Assembly: GCF_003002065.1 (NCBI RefSeq)
Contig: NZ_PVZG01000020.1
Span: forward strand, 1-64,000
Direction: 5' to 3'
From: Pseudosporangium ferrugineum
GTDB lineage: Bacteria; Actinomycetota; Actinomycetes; Mycobacteriales; Micromonosporaceae
DNA: 64,000 nt
Shown here: positions 1 to 7,671 of the stretch, one piece after another
Position numbering within the stretch: the first letter of the stretch is position 1
How the letters are laid out: every line of letters begins with the position of its first letter
Position numbers and translations under genes: made by a program
The notes under the pieces: generated by a model
What the model saw: only the letters and a program-made list of their open reading frames with translations
What the model was told of the DNA's origin: nothing
The model's database searches: none

Positions 1-779
1 TTGTGGTATGCGTGGAAGATCGCGGCGGTCCGTCCGGTGGTCTGCTCCCACGCCTTCAGCGCCTGGTCACGCGGGGTGTCGGTGAAGCCGCCGGCCGCCG
101 CGCCCCACAGCACCCCGCACGACGGCACGAGCAGCGCGTCCACGGTGCAGGTCCCGCCGGCTGCGGGGACCGGCGCCGCAACGCTTCGGCGTACCGTGAG
201 ACGGATCTCCGGCCCGCCGGTCGTGCGGTCGCCGTACTCGACGGAGCGCAGCCGGGTCACCGCGGCGGTGGCAGACGACCTCAGCGCGAAGGCGTACGTC
301 CCCGGCTTGGTCACGACCCTGCCGACGTCGAAGACGGCGACCGTGCTCCTGGCGGACAGCGTGGTGCGACCGACGACGGAGCCCGCGCGGGGCGCACGAC
401 CGGCGGTGAGGGTCCTCTCCGACCAGCGGGTGCTCGGCACCCGCAGCAGGGTCAACGTCGATGCCGGCGGCCTGCCGGCGAGCGGCAGCCGCACCTGAGC
501 CCCCGTCAGCCGGGAACCGGCGGGCAGGGCCCGGACGGTGAACTTCAGGTACGACGTCCGCGTCTCGCCTCCGCTACGCCCGACCACCAGCTTGTCGGCC
601 GCCCCGAAGGTCGTGGCGTGACGGGTGCTGGAGACGTAGGTGTCGTCGGTCGCGTACGTCCGTACGGTCGTGACCGTGGAGGTCGTGGTGGTCGCTTGAG
701 CGACGCCTGCGGGAGCCAGCCCGAGCGTCACGGTGACGGCGACCGATGCGCCGGCGAGCATGCTGCGATGTCCTGCCAC
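1..779 (-). CDS. Secreted GH26-like glycosidase, N-terminal part (runs off the left edge)
   Basis: The frame opens at a GTG (779) preceded by an AGGAAG ribosome site and stays open to the window edge, so only about 259 residues are visible. Residues 1-29 form a signal peptide (charged start, hydrophobic run, AQA cleavage region). Residues ~35-190 are a Ser/Thr-rich beta-rich module of the DNRLRE/CBM96 type, with a YATDDTYV start and a YLKF motif. A new domain then begins with CTVDALLVPSCGVLWG and later TGRTAAIFHAYH, the usual opening of actinobacterial GH26-like beta-mannanase domains. The catalytic Glu residues lie beyond the edge. Expected role: extracellular hydrolysis of plant or fungal mannan-type polysaccharide. 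The domain match is from memory of family motifs, and substrate specificity cannot be judged. Confidence 0.75.
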   Translation of the reverse strand, partial: MAGHRSMLAGASVAVTVTLGLAPAGVAQATTTTSTVTTVRTYATDDTYVSSTRHATTFGAADKLVVGRSGGETRTSYLKFTVRALPAGSRLTGAQVRLPLAGRPPASTLTLLRVPSTRWSERTLTAGRAPRAGSVVGRTTLSARSTVAVFDVGRVVTKPGTYAFALRSSATAAVTRLRSVEYGDRTTGGPEIRLTVRRSVAAPVPAAGGTCTVDALLVPSCGVLWGAAAGGFTDTPRDQALKAWEQTTGRTAAIFHAYH

Positions 780-887
780 GAATTCGTCTTCCTGCACGGA
801 TCGAGGGGTGCAGGTTTCGACGGTCCGGTGGCACCGGTGCAGGCCCCGGGGCTGTGCGGGAGCAGGACGGGTGCGGACGACGGGGGG

Positions 888-1364
888 TCAGGCGGGCCAG
901 AGCAGCACCCGGTAGCTTTCCATCCCGTCGAGCTCCCGCCACCCGGCGTGGGTGGCAGCCGCGTCCGCGTGCTGGGTCCGGGCTTCGACCTCACGGGCCG
1001 CCGCCTGAAGCTCCTCGCGGCCCTGGTGCTCGACCGCCACCCGGTAGGTACCGGGCGCCGCCGGGATCTCGCAGGCGAGCCCGTCACCCGTGTCGACAGC
1101 GATCCGGCCGCTGATCACGGTCAGCTCGTACGGCCCGTCGTTTGCTCCGATCTCGAGCCGTACCCGGGGGCGGGTCAGCTGGTGGGCGCACCGCAGCTGC
1201 AGCACCGTACCCGCGGCGGCGATCATCGCCGCGCGGCCCCGGCTGCCCGGGATCCGTGCCGCCTCGGCGGCAGCGCGTTGGTCCTCGCGGGTGTCCACGC
1301 CGACGTCGCGTACCAGGATCATGCCGTTCGCTGTCTGGACCACTGCCTCGACCGTCGCCGTCAA
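888..1364 (-). CDS. Small cytosolic protein, possible ComJ/Nin-like nuclease inhibitor
   Basis: This 158-aa protein has no signal peptide or membrane segment. I chose the TTG at 1364 because AAGGAG lies 6 nt upstream; an in-frame ATG further up (1424) would overlap the end of the upstream gene. The central part (residues ~75-115) alternates charged and hydrophobic strands and contains GDGLACEIPAAPGTYRVAV. This pattern resembles the C-terminal strand of Bacillus ComJ (Nin), the inhibitor of the NucA nuclease. It lies 56 bp downstream of a secreted NucA/NucB-type nuclease on the same strand, the position expected for an immunity or inhibitor gene. The homology is a by-eye resemblance only; otherwise it is an uncharacterised protein. 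Confidence 0.6.
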   Translation of the reverse strand: MTATVEAVVQTANGMILVRDVGVDTREDQRAAAEAARIPGSRGRAAMIAAAGTVLQLRCAHQLTRPRVRLEIGANDGPYELTVISGRIAVDTGDGLACEIPAAPGTYRVAVEHQGREELQAAAREVEARTQHADAAATHAGWRELDGMESYRVLLWPA

Positions 1365-1420
1365 ACCTGACTCCTTGTCCGGGCGGCGGTGACGCCCCGG
1401 GACGTCACCGCCGCCTTCTC

Positions 1421-2680
1421 TCACCGGGTGATCGCGACGAAGAACGCGTCTCCGTCGATGATGCGCTGCGGTTGGTAGAACCCGTTGTTCAGGTACAGTC
1501 GGCCGGAGTCCTGGTTATCCACCTCGCCGATCAGGCGGGCCGAGCCGTGCCAGGTCTGCCAGCCGTTGGCATTGCCGTCCGCTCCGCCGCTTCCGGTGTA
1601 CGCGCCCTCCCGCGTCGACGCCATCGGATACTCGTCGCAGTTGAGGTTCGGCGTGGCCGAGCCCTCGCCCCAGACGTCGACGCAGACCTTGCGCGCCCAC
1701 TCGCGGTTGGTGCTCTGCAGGTTGCTGTCGACCAGGCGGTGCAGCGGCCGCTGGTTCGCGCCGGCCGACGGCCGGTACTCGCCCGGCGGGCTCTTGCCGA
1801 GGAAGGACGGCCAGGTGCGCACCGGGTTGTGCAGCGCATCGTCGATGTGCTGGACCGATTCCTCGACGCCGGACTCCCAGTTGTCCGCCCGGGCGATCGC
1901 CGCCAGGTCGTAGGTCGGGACGACGTCGGAGAACACCGCACCGTGGTGCTTGCCGGCGACGGCGCCGGCGGAGTCGAACCGCAGGTCGGCCGTGGTCATG
2001 TCGTTCTCGATCCACGGGTCGATCTGCGGGTTCACCGGGATGATCGCCATCCCGAGCCGCACCAGCGACGAGGCCCGGAAGTCGGCGCCGATCCCGGTGT
2101 CGTCCGGCGAGGTCATGGTGACCCACAGGCGGGGCGCCGCCGCCCACTGGCCCAGCGGCTGGGTGATCTCCGCACCCGACGGATTGCAGGTGACCAGGCT
2201 GCCGCAGCCGGTCAGGCCGACCCGCATCGGCGTGGTCTCCCGCTCGGCGCCGCCGAGCGGCTTCCAGTTGTCGAAGGTCAGATAGAAGTCGGCCTTGCGG
2301 GTGCCATTCTGGGCGATGCCGACCAGCGTGTAGTCGAACTCGACGCTGGCGATCACCGTGGAACAGCCCTTGCAGCGCAGCTCCACCTTACGGTGGCCGA
2401 TGTGGCATCGGTTGAACCGGTCCATCATCCAGCCCTGCTGGGTCGAGGCCTGCGCCGCGTGCTCGGCGCGGCAGATCCGCTTCACGTCGTCCTGCGGTAG
2501 GGCAACGGGGAGCGCGCTGCTGGTCTGCGGGGCGGCGGTTTCGGGCGTACGTGTGCCGCCGGACGACTTCGTCACCACCCAGCCGCCCGGATCCGGCCCG
2601 GGGGCGGCGGCGGTGGCCGGGGTGGCGGTGGCCAGCAAGGCGACCGCGGCGGTCAGCAGGGTCGCGAGTCTTCTGCTCAC
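1421..2680 (-). CDS. Secreted protein with C-terminal NucA/NucB deoxyribonuclease domain
   Basis: This is a 419-aa protein with a clear signal peptide (residues 1-25, ATPATAAA cleavage region). A Cys-rich central part follows (RCKGCSTV near 115; Cys pairs near 160), then a C-terminal NucA/NucB domain. The domain is recognised by KVCVDVWGEG followed by the CDEYPMAST motif (Cys at 348) and the DGNANGWQ segment; this family of sporulation/competence DNases carries an equivalent DEYPFAS motif. It probably degrades extracellular DNA or acts as a secreted nuclease toxin. The start overlaps the stop of the upstream ricin-lectin gene by 4 bp (ATGA), so the two are translationally coupled. The function of residues ~30-300 is unknown. 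Confidence 0.8.
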   Translation of the reverse strand: MSRRLATLLTAAVALLATATPATAAAPGPDPGGWVVTKSSGGTRTPETAAPQTSSALPVALPQDDVKRICRAEHAAQASTQQGWMMDRFNRCHIGHRKVELRCKGCSTVIASVEFDYTLVGIAQNGTRKADFYLTFDNWKPLGGAERETTPMRVGLTGCGSLVTCNPSGAEITQPLGQWAAAPRLWVTMTSPDDTGIGADFRASSLVRLGMAIIPVNPQIDPWIENDMTTADLRFDSAGAVAGKHHGAVFSDVVPTYDLAAIARADNWESGVEESVQHIDDALHNPVRTWPSFLGKSPPGEYRPSAGANQRPLHRLVDSNLQSTNREWARKVCVDVWGEGSATPNLNCDEYPMASTREGAYTGSGGADGNANGWQTWHGSARLIGEVDNQDSGRLYLNNGFYQPQRIIDGDAFFVAITR

Positions 2681-4464
2681 GCGAGCTCCTTCCGGGGGCA
2701 GGCCGAGCCGAGGCAGGCGTAGAGCAGCCGGCCGTCGGCGGCGTCGTAGGCCATCGTGTAGCCCTGGTACGTACGGTCGGATTTCTTGCCGAGGCCGTCG
2801 ACGCGCGCGTCGCCGGTGACGACGTGGACCTTCGTGCTCGCGGATGTGCCCTCGAGGGCGACGCCCTTTCGCCCGGCGGCGCTCACAGTCATGGTGGTGA
2901 CGCGGCTGCTGCCTGCCTTTCCGTGCAGGTCGGCGTCGGCCAGCCTCCGCGCCTCGGCGGAGACAATCGGTGTGCGGCGCTGCGCTGAGGGGTGGGCGCG
3001 CGCCGACAGCGCGTTACATTGCTCGCGGGCGGCGACGCACCGCGCCAGCCCCGGAACGGTCTTGAGGCAGCGGGCCGGGTCGTCACCCAGGCAGGCCGCG
3101 AGAGCCCGCTGGTCCACGCCGTTGTGGAAAGCCTTTCCGACCGTACGAGGTGCCGGCGCGGCGGTTGCCGTCGTCCCGGACGCCGGCTTGCCGAGCGTGA
3201 CGCGGTCGACCTCGCCGGTGCTGCGCGGCGTTACCGAGGACGTGAAGCAGTACGGCGGCGTGTTCGCCTCGCCCAGTTCCAGCGAGAACGGGTCCGGCAG
3301 CCCGCAGATGTTCGCCGGGAAGCCCGACACCTGCCCGAGCGACGGCCGGTGCCAGACGTCGTTGCCGTCCAACAGCTGCAGCCGATTCTCGAACGGAGTG
3401 GCCAGCGAGGCGTACTCGGCGTACTGGGTGAACAGGCCGTGCTCGAGGTCGCCGGTGCGGTTGCCGGCGGCGAACCGGGTCGTACCCACGAGGTTGAAGT
3501 CGTAGAAGACGTCCCACTCGCCGGCATCGTTGCCGAGGCTCATCCACGTGTGCATCGAGCCGTCGGCGAGGGTCGAGTCCGGCCGGACGATGGCGTGGAA
3601 TTCCTGCGTCGACTGTTCGGTCTCGACGCCGACCTCCAACCAGTACGCCCCGTGCGCCGTGCTGCCGGTGTCGGCGTCGTAAGCCCCGCGCCACCCCATC
3701 TCGGCATAGTCGTACCCGGGGTTGCCGTTGCTCGCGTCCAGCGGATCCCAGTTCACCTGGTTGGACATCTCGTTGTAGCCCGAGCCCCACTCCGGGTCCG
3801 ACGGCGGCCCGGTGAACGAGACGGGCTGCTGCCGGAAGTTCAGCATCACCCCGTGCACCGGCGGCTGATTGGTGACGCAGAACCCGGTTTCGGACCGGAA
3901 ACCGCAGTCGAAACCGCCGGTACGCACCCGCCAGAACTGAGTGGTGTAGTACGAGGCGCAGGTCCACATCGTGGCCGGCTGCCCGTCCGCGCTGGCGTAC
4001 AGGTCGAGGCAGCGCCCGTCGGCCTTGTTGCGCAGATCGAAGCCGGCCGGCGACCACGACTGCGCCGTCCCGTTCGTCCATCGCTGATTGGTGCCGGTGC
4101 CGCACGCGGCGAGCACCACGTTCGCGCCGTCCTTGGCCGCCGCCTCCTGCAGGCAGAGCCCGGAGGAGAGGTGCTTGATCCGGTAGGTCGGCGGGTTGCC
4201 CGCCGCGACCACCTCGAAGGTCCACCGCTGCGCCTTGACCGCTGCCGGCAGCCCGCTCTTGTAGGCGCGTACCTTGACCTGCGCGCCGGCGGTGTCCGCG
4301 TCGGTCGCCAGCACCTGCAGGTCACCGTCCTCGGCCTGCCCGATGGCAACCGGGTCCGGCGCGGGCGCCGCCGCGACCGCAGGCGCGTCGAGCGCCAGGG
4401 CCATACCGCTGCCGGCCACGACCGTGGCGAGGACGACTGCGCATCGGGATCGGAGTTTTCCCAC
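2677..4464 (-). CDS. Secreted ricin-type beta-trefoil lectin protein
   Basis: This is a 595-aa protein. The GTG start at 4464 has AGAGGAG 5 nt upstream and opens a typical signal peptide ending in AVAAA. Residues ~45-180 hold a RICIN/CBM13 module with repeated GLCLQ/GRCLDL and QRW/QFW motifs, normally a galactose- or xylan-type sugar binder. The remaining ~400 residues, with many aromatic and Cys residues, contain no domain I recognise. It is the first gene of a coupled trio, overlapping the nuclease gene by 4 bp; it may bring the nuclease to polysaccharide or cell-wall surfaces (inference). It diverges from a membrane-protein gene across a 175-bp promoter region. Confidence 0.8.
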   Translation of the reverse strand: MGKLRSRCAVVLATVVAGSGMALALDAPAVAAAPAPDPVAIGQAEDGDLQVLATDADTAGAQVKVRAYKSGLPAAVKAQRWTFEVVAAGNPPTYRIKHLSSGLCLQEAAAKDGANVVLAACGTGTNQRWTNGTAQSWSPAGFDLRNKADGRCLDLYASADGQPATMWTCASYYTTQFWRVRTGGFDCGFRSETGFCVTNQPPVHGVMLNFRQQPVSFTGPPSDPEWGSGYNEMSNQVNWDPLDASNGNPGYDYAEMGWRGAYDADTGSTAHGAYWLEVGVETEQSTQEFHAIVRPDSTLADGSMHTWMSLGNDAGEWDVFYDFNLVGTTRFAAGNRTGDLEHGLFTQYAEYASLATPFENRLQLLDGNDVWHRPSLGQVSGFPANICGLPDPFSLELGEANTPPYCFTSSVTPRSTGEVDRVTLGKPASGTTATAAPAPRTVGKAFHNGVDQRALAACLGDDPARCLKTVPGLARCVAAREQCNALSARAHPSAQRRTPIVSAEARRLADADLHGKAGSSRVTTMTVSAAGRKGVALEGTSASTKVHVVTGDARVDGLGKKSDRTYQGYTMAYDAADGRLLYACLGSACPRKELA

Positions 4465-4639
4465 CCGTGCTCCTCTCGTGCGACAACGAGGGCATGGTGA
4501 GGCGCGCAGTGCACGACGGCGCCGTCGGACGCTGCCCCCGTAGCCGCGTCGACGTCGATAGATGCGAGACCGAGCCTGCCACTCATGCCCGTCGATCTCC
4601 ACGGTTGACTTCCGCCGCGAATCGGGATATTCCGCCGGT

Positions 4640-5137
4640 ATGAATGTGATCCGTCGCGGCTGGTCGATCGGCGCCGCGGCCCTGCTCGTGGCCGGTGCCA
4701 GCCTGCTGCCGTGGTTCCGTACCGGCTGGGCCGACGGGGACGGCTGGGACACCAATACGGCGACCGCATGGACGTCCTCAACCTGGTGGGCGATCGCGGT
4801 AATCATGTGCCTGCTCGCCGCCGGAGCCGGTCTTTTCGGCCTTCGTCCGGGCGGCCTCGGGGCCGGGCTCCGATGGAGCGCCGTGGGCCTCGCTGCGACC
4901 GCCGCCGCGGTCACCGTCGTGACGTGGGTGCGTATTCCGCACCTCGTCCGGGGTGGCGGCATGGGCTGGGCCGCGGCCGGCGCGGAGTCCCGCGATGTCG
5001 GTGACATCGTGCGCGACGACCTGGTGCTGATCCGCATCGACGGGTTGACCCAGCAGGTCGGCTGGGGCGTCTACGCCGGTCTCGCTGCCATGGTGGTGCT
5101 CACCGCCGCGCTCGTCCACCGGGCCCTCCGCCCCTGA
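4640..5137 (+). CDS. Four-segment membrane protein, function unknown
   Basis: This is a 165-aa protein starting at ATG 4640. Four hydrophobic segments lie at residues ~8-25, 50-70, 78-97 and 140-160, with a polar loop containing WFRTGW and a charged DDLVLIRIDGL stretch before the last. No family is recognised; the layout resembles small Trp-rich actinobacterial integral membrane proteins. It stands alone, divergent from the ricin-lectin operon, and ends in a GC-rich inverted repeat. Confidence 0.65.
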   Translation: MNVIRRGWSIGAAALLVAGASLLPWFRTGWADGDGWDTNTATAWTSSTWWAIAVIMCLLAAGAGLFGLRPGGLGAGLRWSAVGLAATAAAVTVVTWVRIPHLVRGGGMGWAAAGAESRDVGDIVRDDLVLIRIDGLTQQVGWGVYAGLAAMVVLTAALVHRALRP

Positions 5138-5177
5138 TGGCAGGCGCGACCGTCCGGGAGAACCCTCAGGGGTGGCG
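5128..5177 (+). terminator. Possible terminator after the membrane-protein gene
   Basis: CCGCCCCTGA over the stop codon can pair imperfectly with TCAGGGGTGGCGG 30 nt further on, forming a GC-rich hairpin without a T tract. Confidence 0.35.
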
Positions 5178-5337
5178 GCCCGGACAACGGGGTCATCACC
5201 GGTGGGCCGCGGCAACGGGGACCACCATGATGGACGCATGTCGATCGATGTCGCGGTGACCCACCGAGCGCCCGCCCAGGAGCCCGATCGAACCACCCGC
5301 CGCCGCCCATCTTGGGGACTGAGTCGAAAATGAACCG

Positions 5338-6002
5338 TCACTGGGTTTGTGTGACGACGGTTTGGTAGCCGAGTTGGTGGAGTTGGTTGACCAGGCGTCG
5401 GGCTTGGCGTGCGGGGGCGAGGCGGTTGAGGTAGTGACCGGCGCCGAGGTCCTGGTAGTCGCTGTCGTTGGTGAGCATGTGCCAGATGGCGGTCAGGATG
5501 CTGTGGCCGACCGCGACGAGGGCGCGTTTCTTGCCGCGGCGGGTGACGATCCTGCGGTAGCGGGCTTGTAGGTAGGTGTTCTTGGTGCGCGATCCCGCGG
5601 CGGCGGCCTCGCCGAGGGTGTCGCGGAGCCAGGAGTCGCCTTTGCGGGTAGTGCCGGCGCCGTGTTTCCCGGCCGATTCGTGGTTGCCGGGGCAGACACC
5701 TGCCCAGGACGCGAGGTGCGCGGCGGTCGGGAAGCGGCTCATGTCGGCGCCGATCTCGGCGAGGATGACTTGGGCATGGTGAGTCCCGACGCCGGGGATG
5801 GTGCTGAGTCGCTCGACCTCGGCCTGCAGCGGCGCGATCTCCTGTCCGATGCGGGCGGTCAGCGTGGTGACGGTCGCGGTGACGGCGTCGATGCGATCGA
5901 TCATCGTGCGGCAGAGGAACGCGTGGTGTTCGCCGAAACGGTCGGTCAGTGCCTCACGCAGGGCAGGGATCTTCGTCGGTCAGCTCGCTGGCGCGCTTGC
6001 GG
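5338..6002 (-). mobile_element. IS110-family transposase remnant (5' truncated and frameshifted)
   Basis: The minus-strand frame 5338-5904 encodes the C-terminal Transposase_20 part of an IS110/IS116 transposase, including IPGVGTHHAQVILAEIG, the SWAGVCPGNHES motif and GKHGAGTTRKGDSWLRD. Homology continues upstream as IPALREALTDRFGEHHAFL, but about 30 codons up the reading frame shifts: RKRASELTD is in another frame. It then stops abruptly at about 6002, next to the MerR-methyltransferase stop codon. The whole N-terminal RuvC-like DEDD domain is absent (~215 of ~400 aa remain), so the element is dead. At its 3' side a 31-codon frame (5238-5333, start ATG) runs into the element and may be the start of an interrupted gene. 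Confidence 0.85.
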
Positions 6003-6012
6003 GGAGGGCTAT

Positions 6013-7128
6013 TCAGGCTACGAGCAGACGAAGACCGAGTTCTGCCGTGTCGAGGGCGACGAGGTCGCGGTTACGCTCTGCCCAACGGCCAGAGGTCAGA
6101 TCATTGCGGAGTTCGTCCACCGCCCGCTGCTCGGCCTGCGGTCCGACCCGGGTCCATACCGATACCGCGCGGCGTACGTGCTCAGCCAGGTAGGCCTGGG
6201 GTCGGCGCCAATGCGCCTCGAAGAAGCGGTCAGCGCAGTCCCATGGGACGAGCACCGGCTCCGCTCGGCCCCCGATCGCCTGAGTCAGGTCGGCCAAGGA
6301 CGGCCAGCCGATGAGAAGGTCAGCGAACTCCGGCAGGTAGTCGCGGGTGAGCCAGAACCGCTCCCGCCAACCGGTGTTGTCGGCGTCGTACGTGAATACC
6401 ACCACGCGGCGGGCCACCCGCCGCATCTCCCGCAGGCCGGCGACCGGGTCCGGCCAATGATGTACGGTGCTGACCGCCATCGCGGCGTCGAAGGACTGGT
6501 CCTCGAACGGCAGGCTCTCGGCTCCGGCCGCGACGCACGCTGCGGCACCTGGGGGACGTTGCGCTCGCATGACCGCCGACGGCTCCACCGCCGTGACGTC
6601 ACGGTCCGGTGGTTCGTAGGAACCGGTGCCCGCCCCGACGTTCAATACCGTTTGGGCGTCACCGAGCGCGCCCCAGATTCGCGCGGCGATTCGCGGCTCG
6701 GTGCGTCGCGTGGCCGGGTAGGCGGACCCGATGGTGTCGTACAGCTGCGCGCCGAACACTTGGAGTTGCTCCTCCGGGCTTGTCCTGAGGCCCATTGCTC
6801 GTGCCTCCAGTTCTCTGTCGATGGCCTTCACCATGGCAGCAGCACGGTCACGCTGCTCCAGCAGCAGACCACGCAGCCGGCGCAGGTGCGCGACCGCGTC
6901 GGTGGCGGGGTCATCAACCAGATCCGCGATCTCTCGCAATCCGAAGCCCAGCCGCCGGTAGGCGAGCACCTCCCGCAGCCGCTCCACGTCGCCCGCGGAA
7001 TAGGCCCGGTATCCCGCGAAGGTCCGCGCCGACGGCCGTAACAGGCCGATCTCGTCGTAGTGATGCAGCGTGCGGACGCTTACGCCGGCCAGCTCCGCCA
7101 CACGTCCCACGGTCAGGTGCTCCTCCAC
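6013..7128 (-). CDS. MerR-family regulator fused to a SAM-dependent methyltransferase
   Basis: This is a 371-aa protein. Residues ~5-75 are a MerR winged-helix domain (VGRVAELAGVSVRTLHHYDE, then GYRAYSAGDVERL), followed by a coiled dimerisation helix to ~125. Instead of a TipAS or other ligand domain, residues ~140-290 form a class I methyltransferase: VLNVGAGTGSY is SAM motif I, and ESLPFEDQSFDAAMAVSTVHHW covers motifs III-IV. The GTG start at 7128 sits about 7 nt after the -10 box, so the mRNA is probably leaderless; an internal GTG nine codons later has a better ribosome site and is the alternative start. The protein may sense a small molecule by methylating it, or regulate its own methyltransferase (inference). 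Its target is unknown. Confidence 0.8.
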   Translation of the reverse strand: MEEHLTVGRVAELAGVSVRTLHHYDEIGLLRPSARTFAGYRAYSAGDVERLREVLAYRRLGFGLREIADLVDDPATDAVAHLRRLRGLLLEQRDRAAAMVKAIDRELEARAMGLRTSPEEQLQVFGAQLYDTIGSAYPATRRTEPRIAARIWGALGDAQTVLNVGAGTGSYEPPDRDVTAVEPSAVMRAQRPPGAAACVAAGAESLPFEDQSFDAAMAVSTVHHWPDPVAGLREMRRVARRVVVFTYDADNTGWRERFWLTRDYLPEFADLLIGWPSLADLTQAIGGRAEPVLVPWDCADRFFEAHWRRPQAYLAEHVRRAVSVWTRVGPQAEQRAVDELRNDLTSGRWAERNRDLVALDTAELGLRLLVA

Positions 7129-7135
7129 GCCTCCG

Positions 7136-7166
7136 ACTATGTGGCATGACGCAACGTGAGGGACAA
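7136..7166 (-). promoter_or_regulatory. MerR-type promoter with 19-bp spacer
   Basis: On the minus strand TTGTCC (-35, 7166-7161) and CATAGT (-10, 7141-7136) are separated by exactly 19 bp, the over-long spacer characteristic of MerR-activated promoters. The spacer carries a CCCTCACG-TTG-CGTCATG imperfect dyad like TipA-class operators. It lies directly in front of the MerR-methyltransferase gene, implying autoregulation. Confidence 0.7.
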
Positions 7167-7671
7167 GCCCTTTCACGGCATGATCGAGTTTTGCTCACCG
7201 GCAGATCCGGACGCAGGCTCGGCGGACAGGCGCCGCTCCCGTAGTTGGCGAGAGTGACGCGTGCTGGCGTCAGCTCGTCTTCCTGCGGCCGGGTGTGGGC
7301 CGTCAGCTGTCGGATGGTGCAGGTCGGCAACATGGCGCGCTGCCCGTCCTACGCGCTGACCTTGACCCGGCCGACGTGGAACGGTGGCCGCCGTCGGCGA
7401 GCCCGCCGACGGCGGCGAACAGGTCGACTCAGTGGGTCGAAGTCACCGCGCTCGGCGAGTCGACCGGCGGCGTAGGCGTGGAGTTGCGTCAATGTCGCCG
7501 CGCTCGACCGACAGCTCGATCGCTCGTTCAGCCGGAAGGTGGCTGGCGGCTGCACGCCCCGGGAGCTCGTTAAAGAAACTTTAAGGAACGCTTGCTCAGC
7601 GTCATGAACTGCTGCACATCGTTGTTCGTATATCTCGGCACAAGCAGTACCGAGACTACGAGGAGCCGTGC
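7167..7671. other. Non-coding stretch upstream of the repeat-protein gene
   Basis: No convincing gene is seen in these ~500 bases; the short open frames are Arg-rich and lack ribosome sites. Near the right end, TCTCGG and CCGAGA (7633-7655) form a small hairpin just before the GAGGAG ribosome site of the following gene. The AT-richer stretch around 7570-7590 is a likely promoter zone. Confidence 0.4.

Noticed and set aside
3-1370. A 455-codon plus-strand frame across the left end
   Set aside because: Runs across the GH26-like gene, an intergenic gap and the ComJ-like gene on the other strand; low-complexity Arg/Gly sequence, no ribosome site.
5238-5333. A 31-codon plus-strand frame upstream of the IS110 remnant
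   Set aside because: Too short, without ribosome site; kept only as a possible interrupted gene start in the findings.
7349-7555. A 68-codon minus-strand frame between the MerR and repeat-protein genes
   Set aside because: No ribosome site, very Arg-rich end, no recognisable motif; not enough to call a gene.
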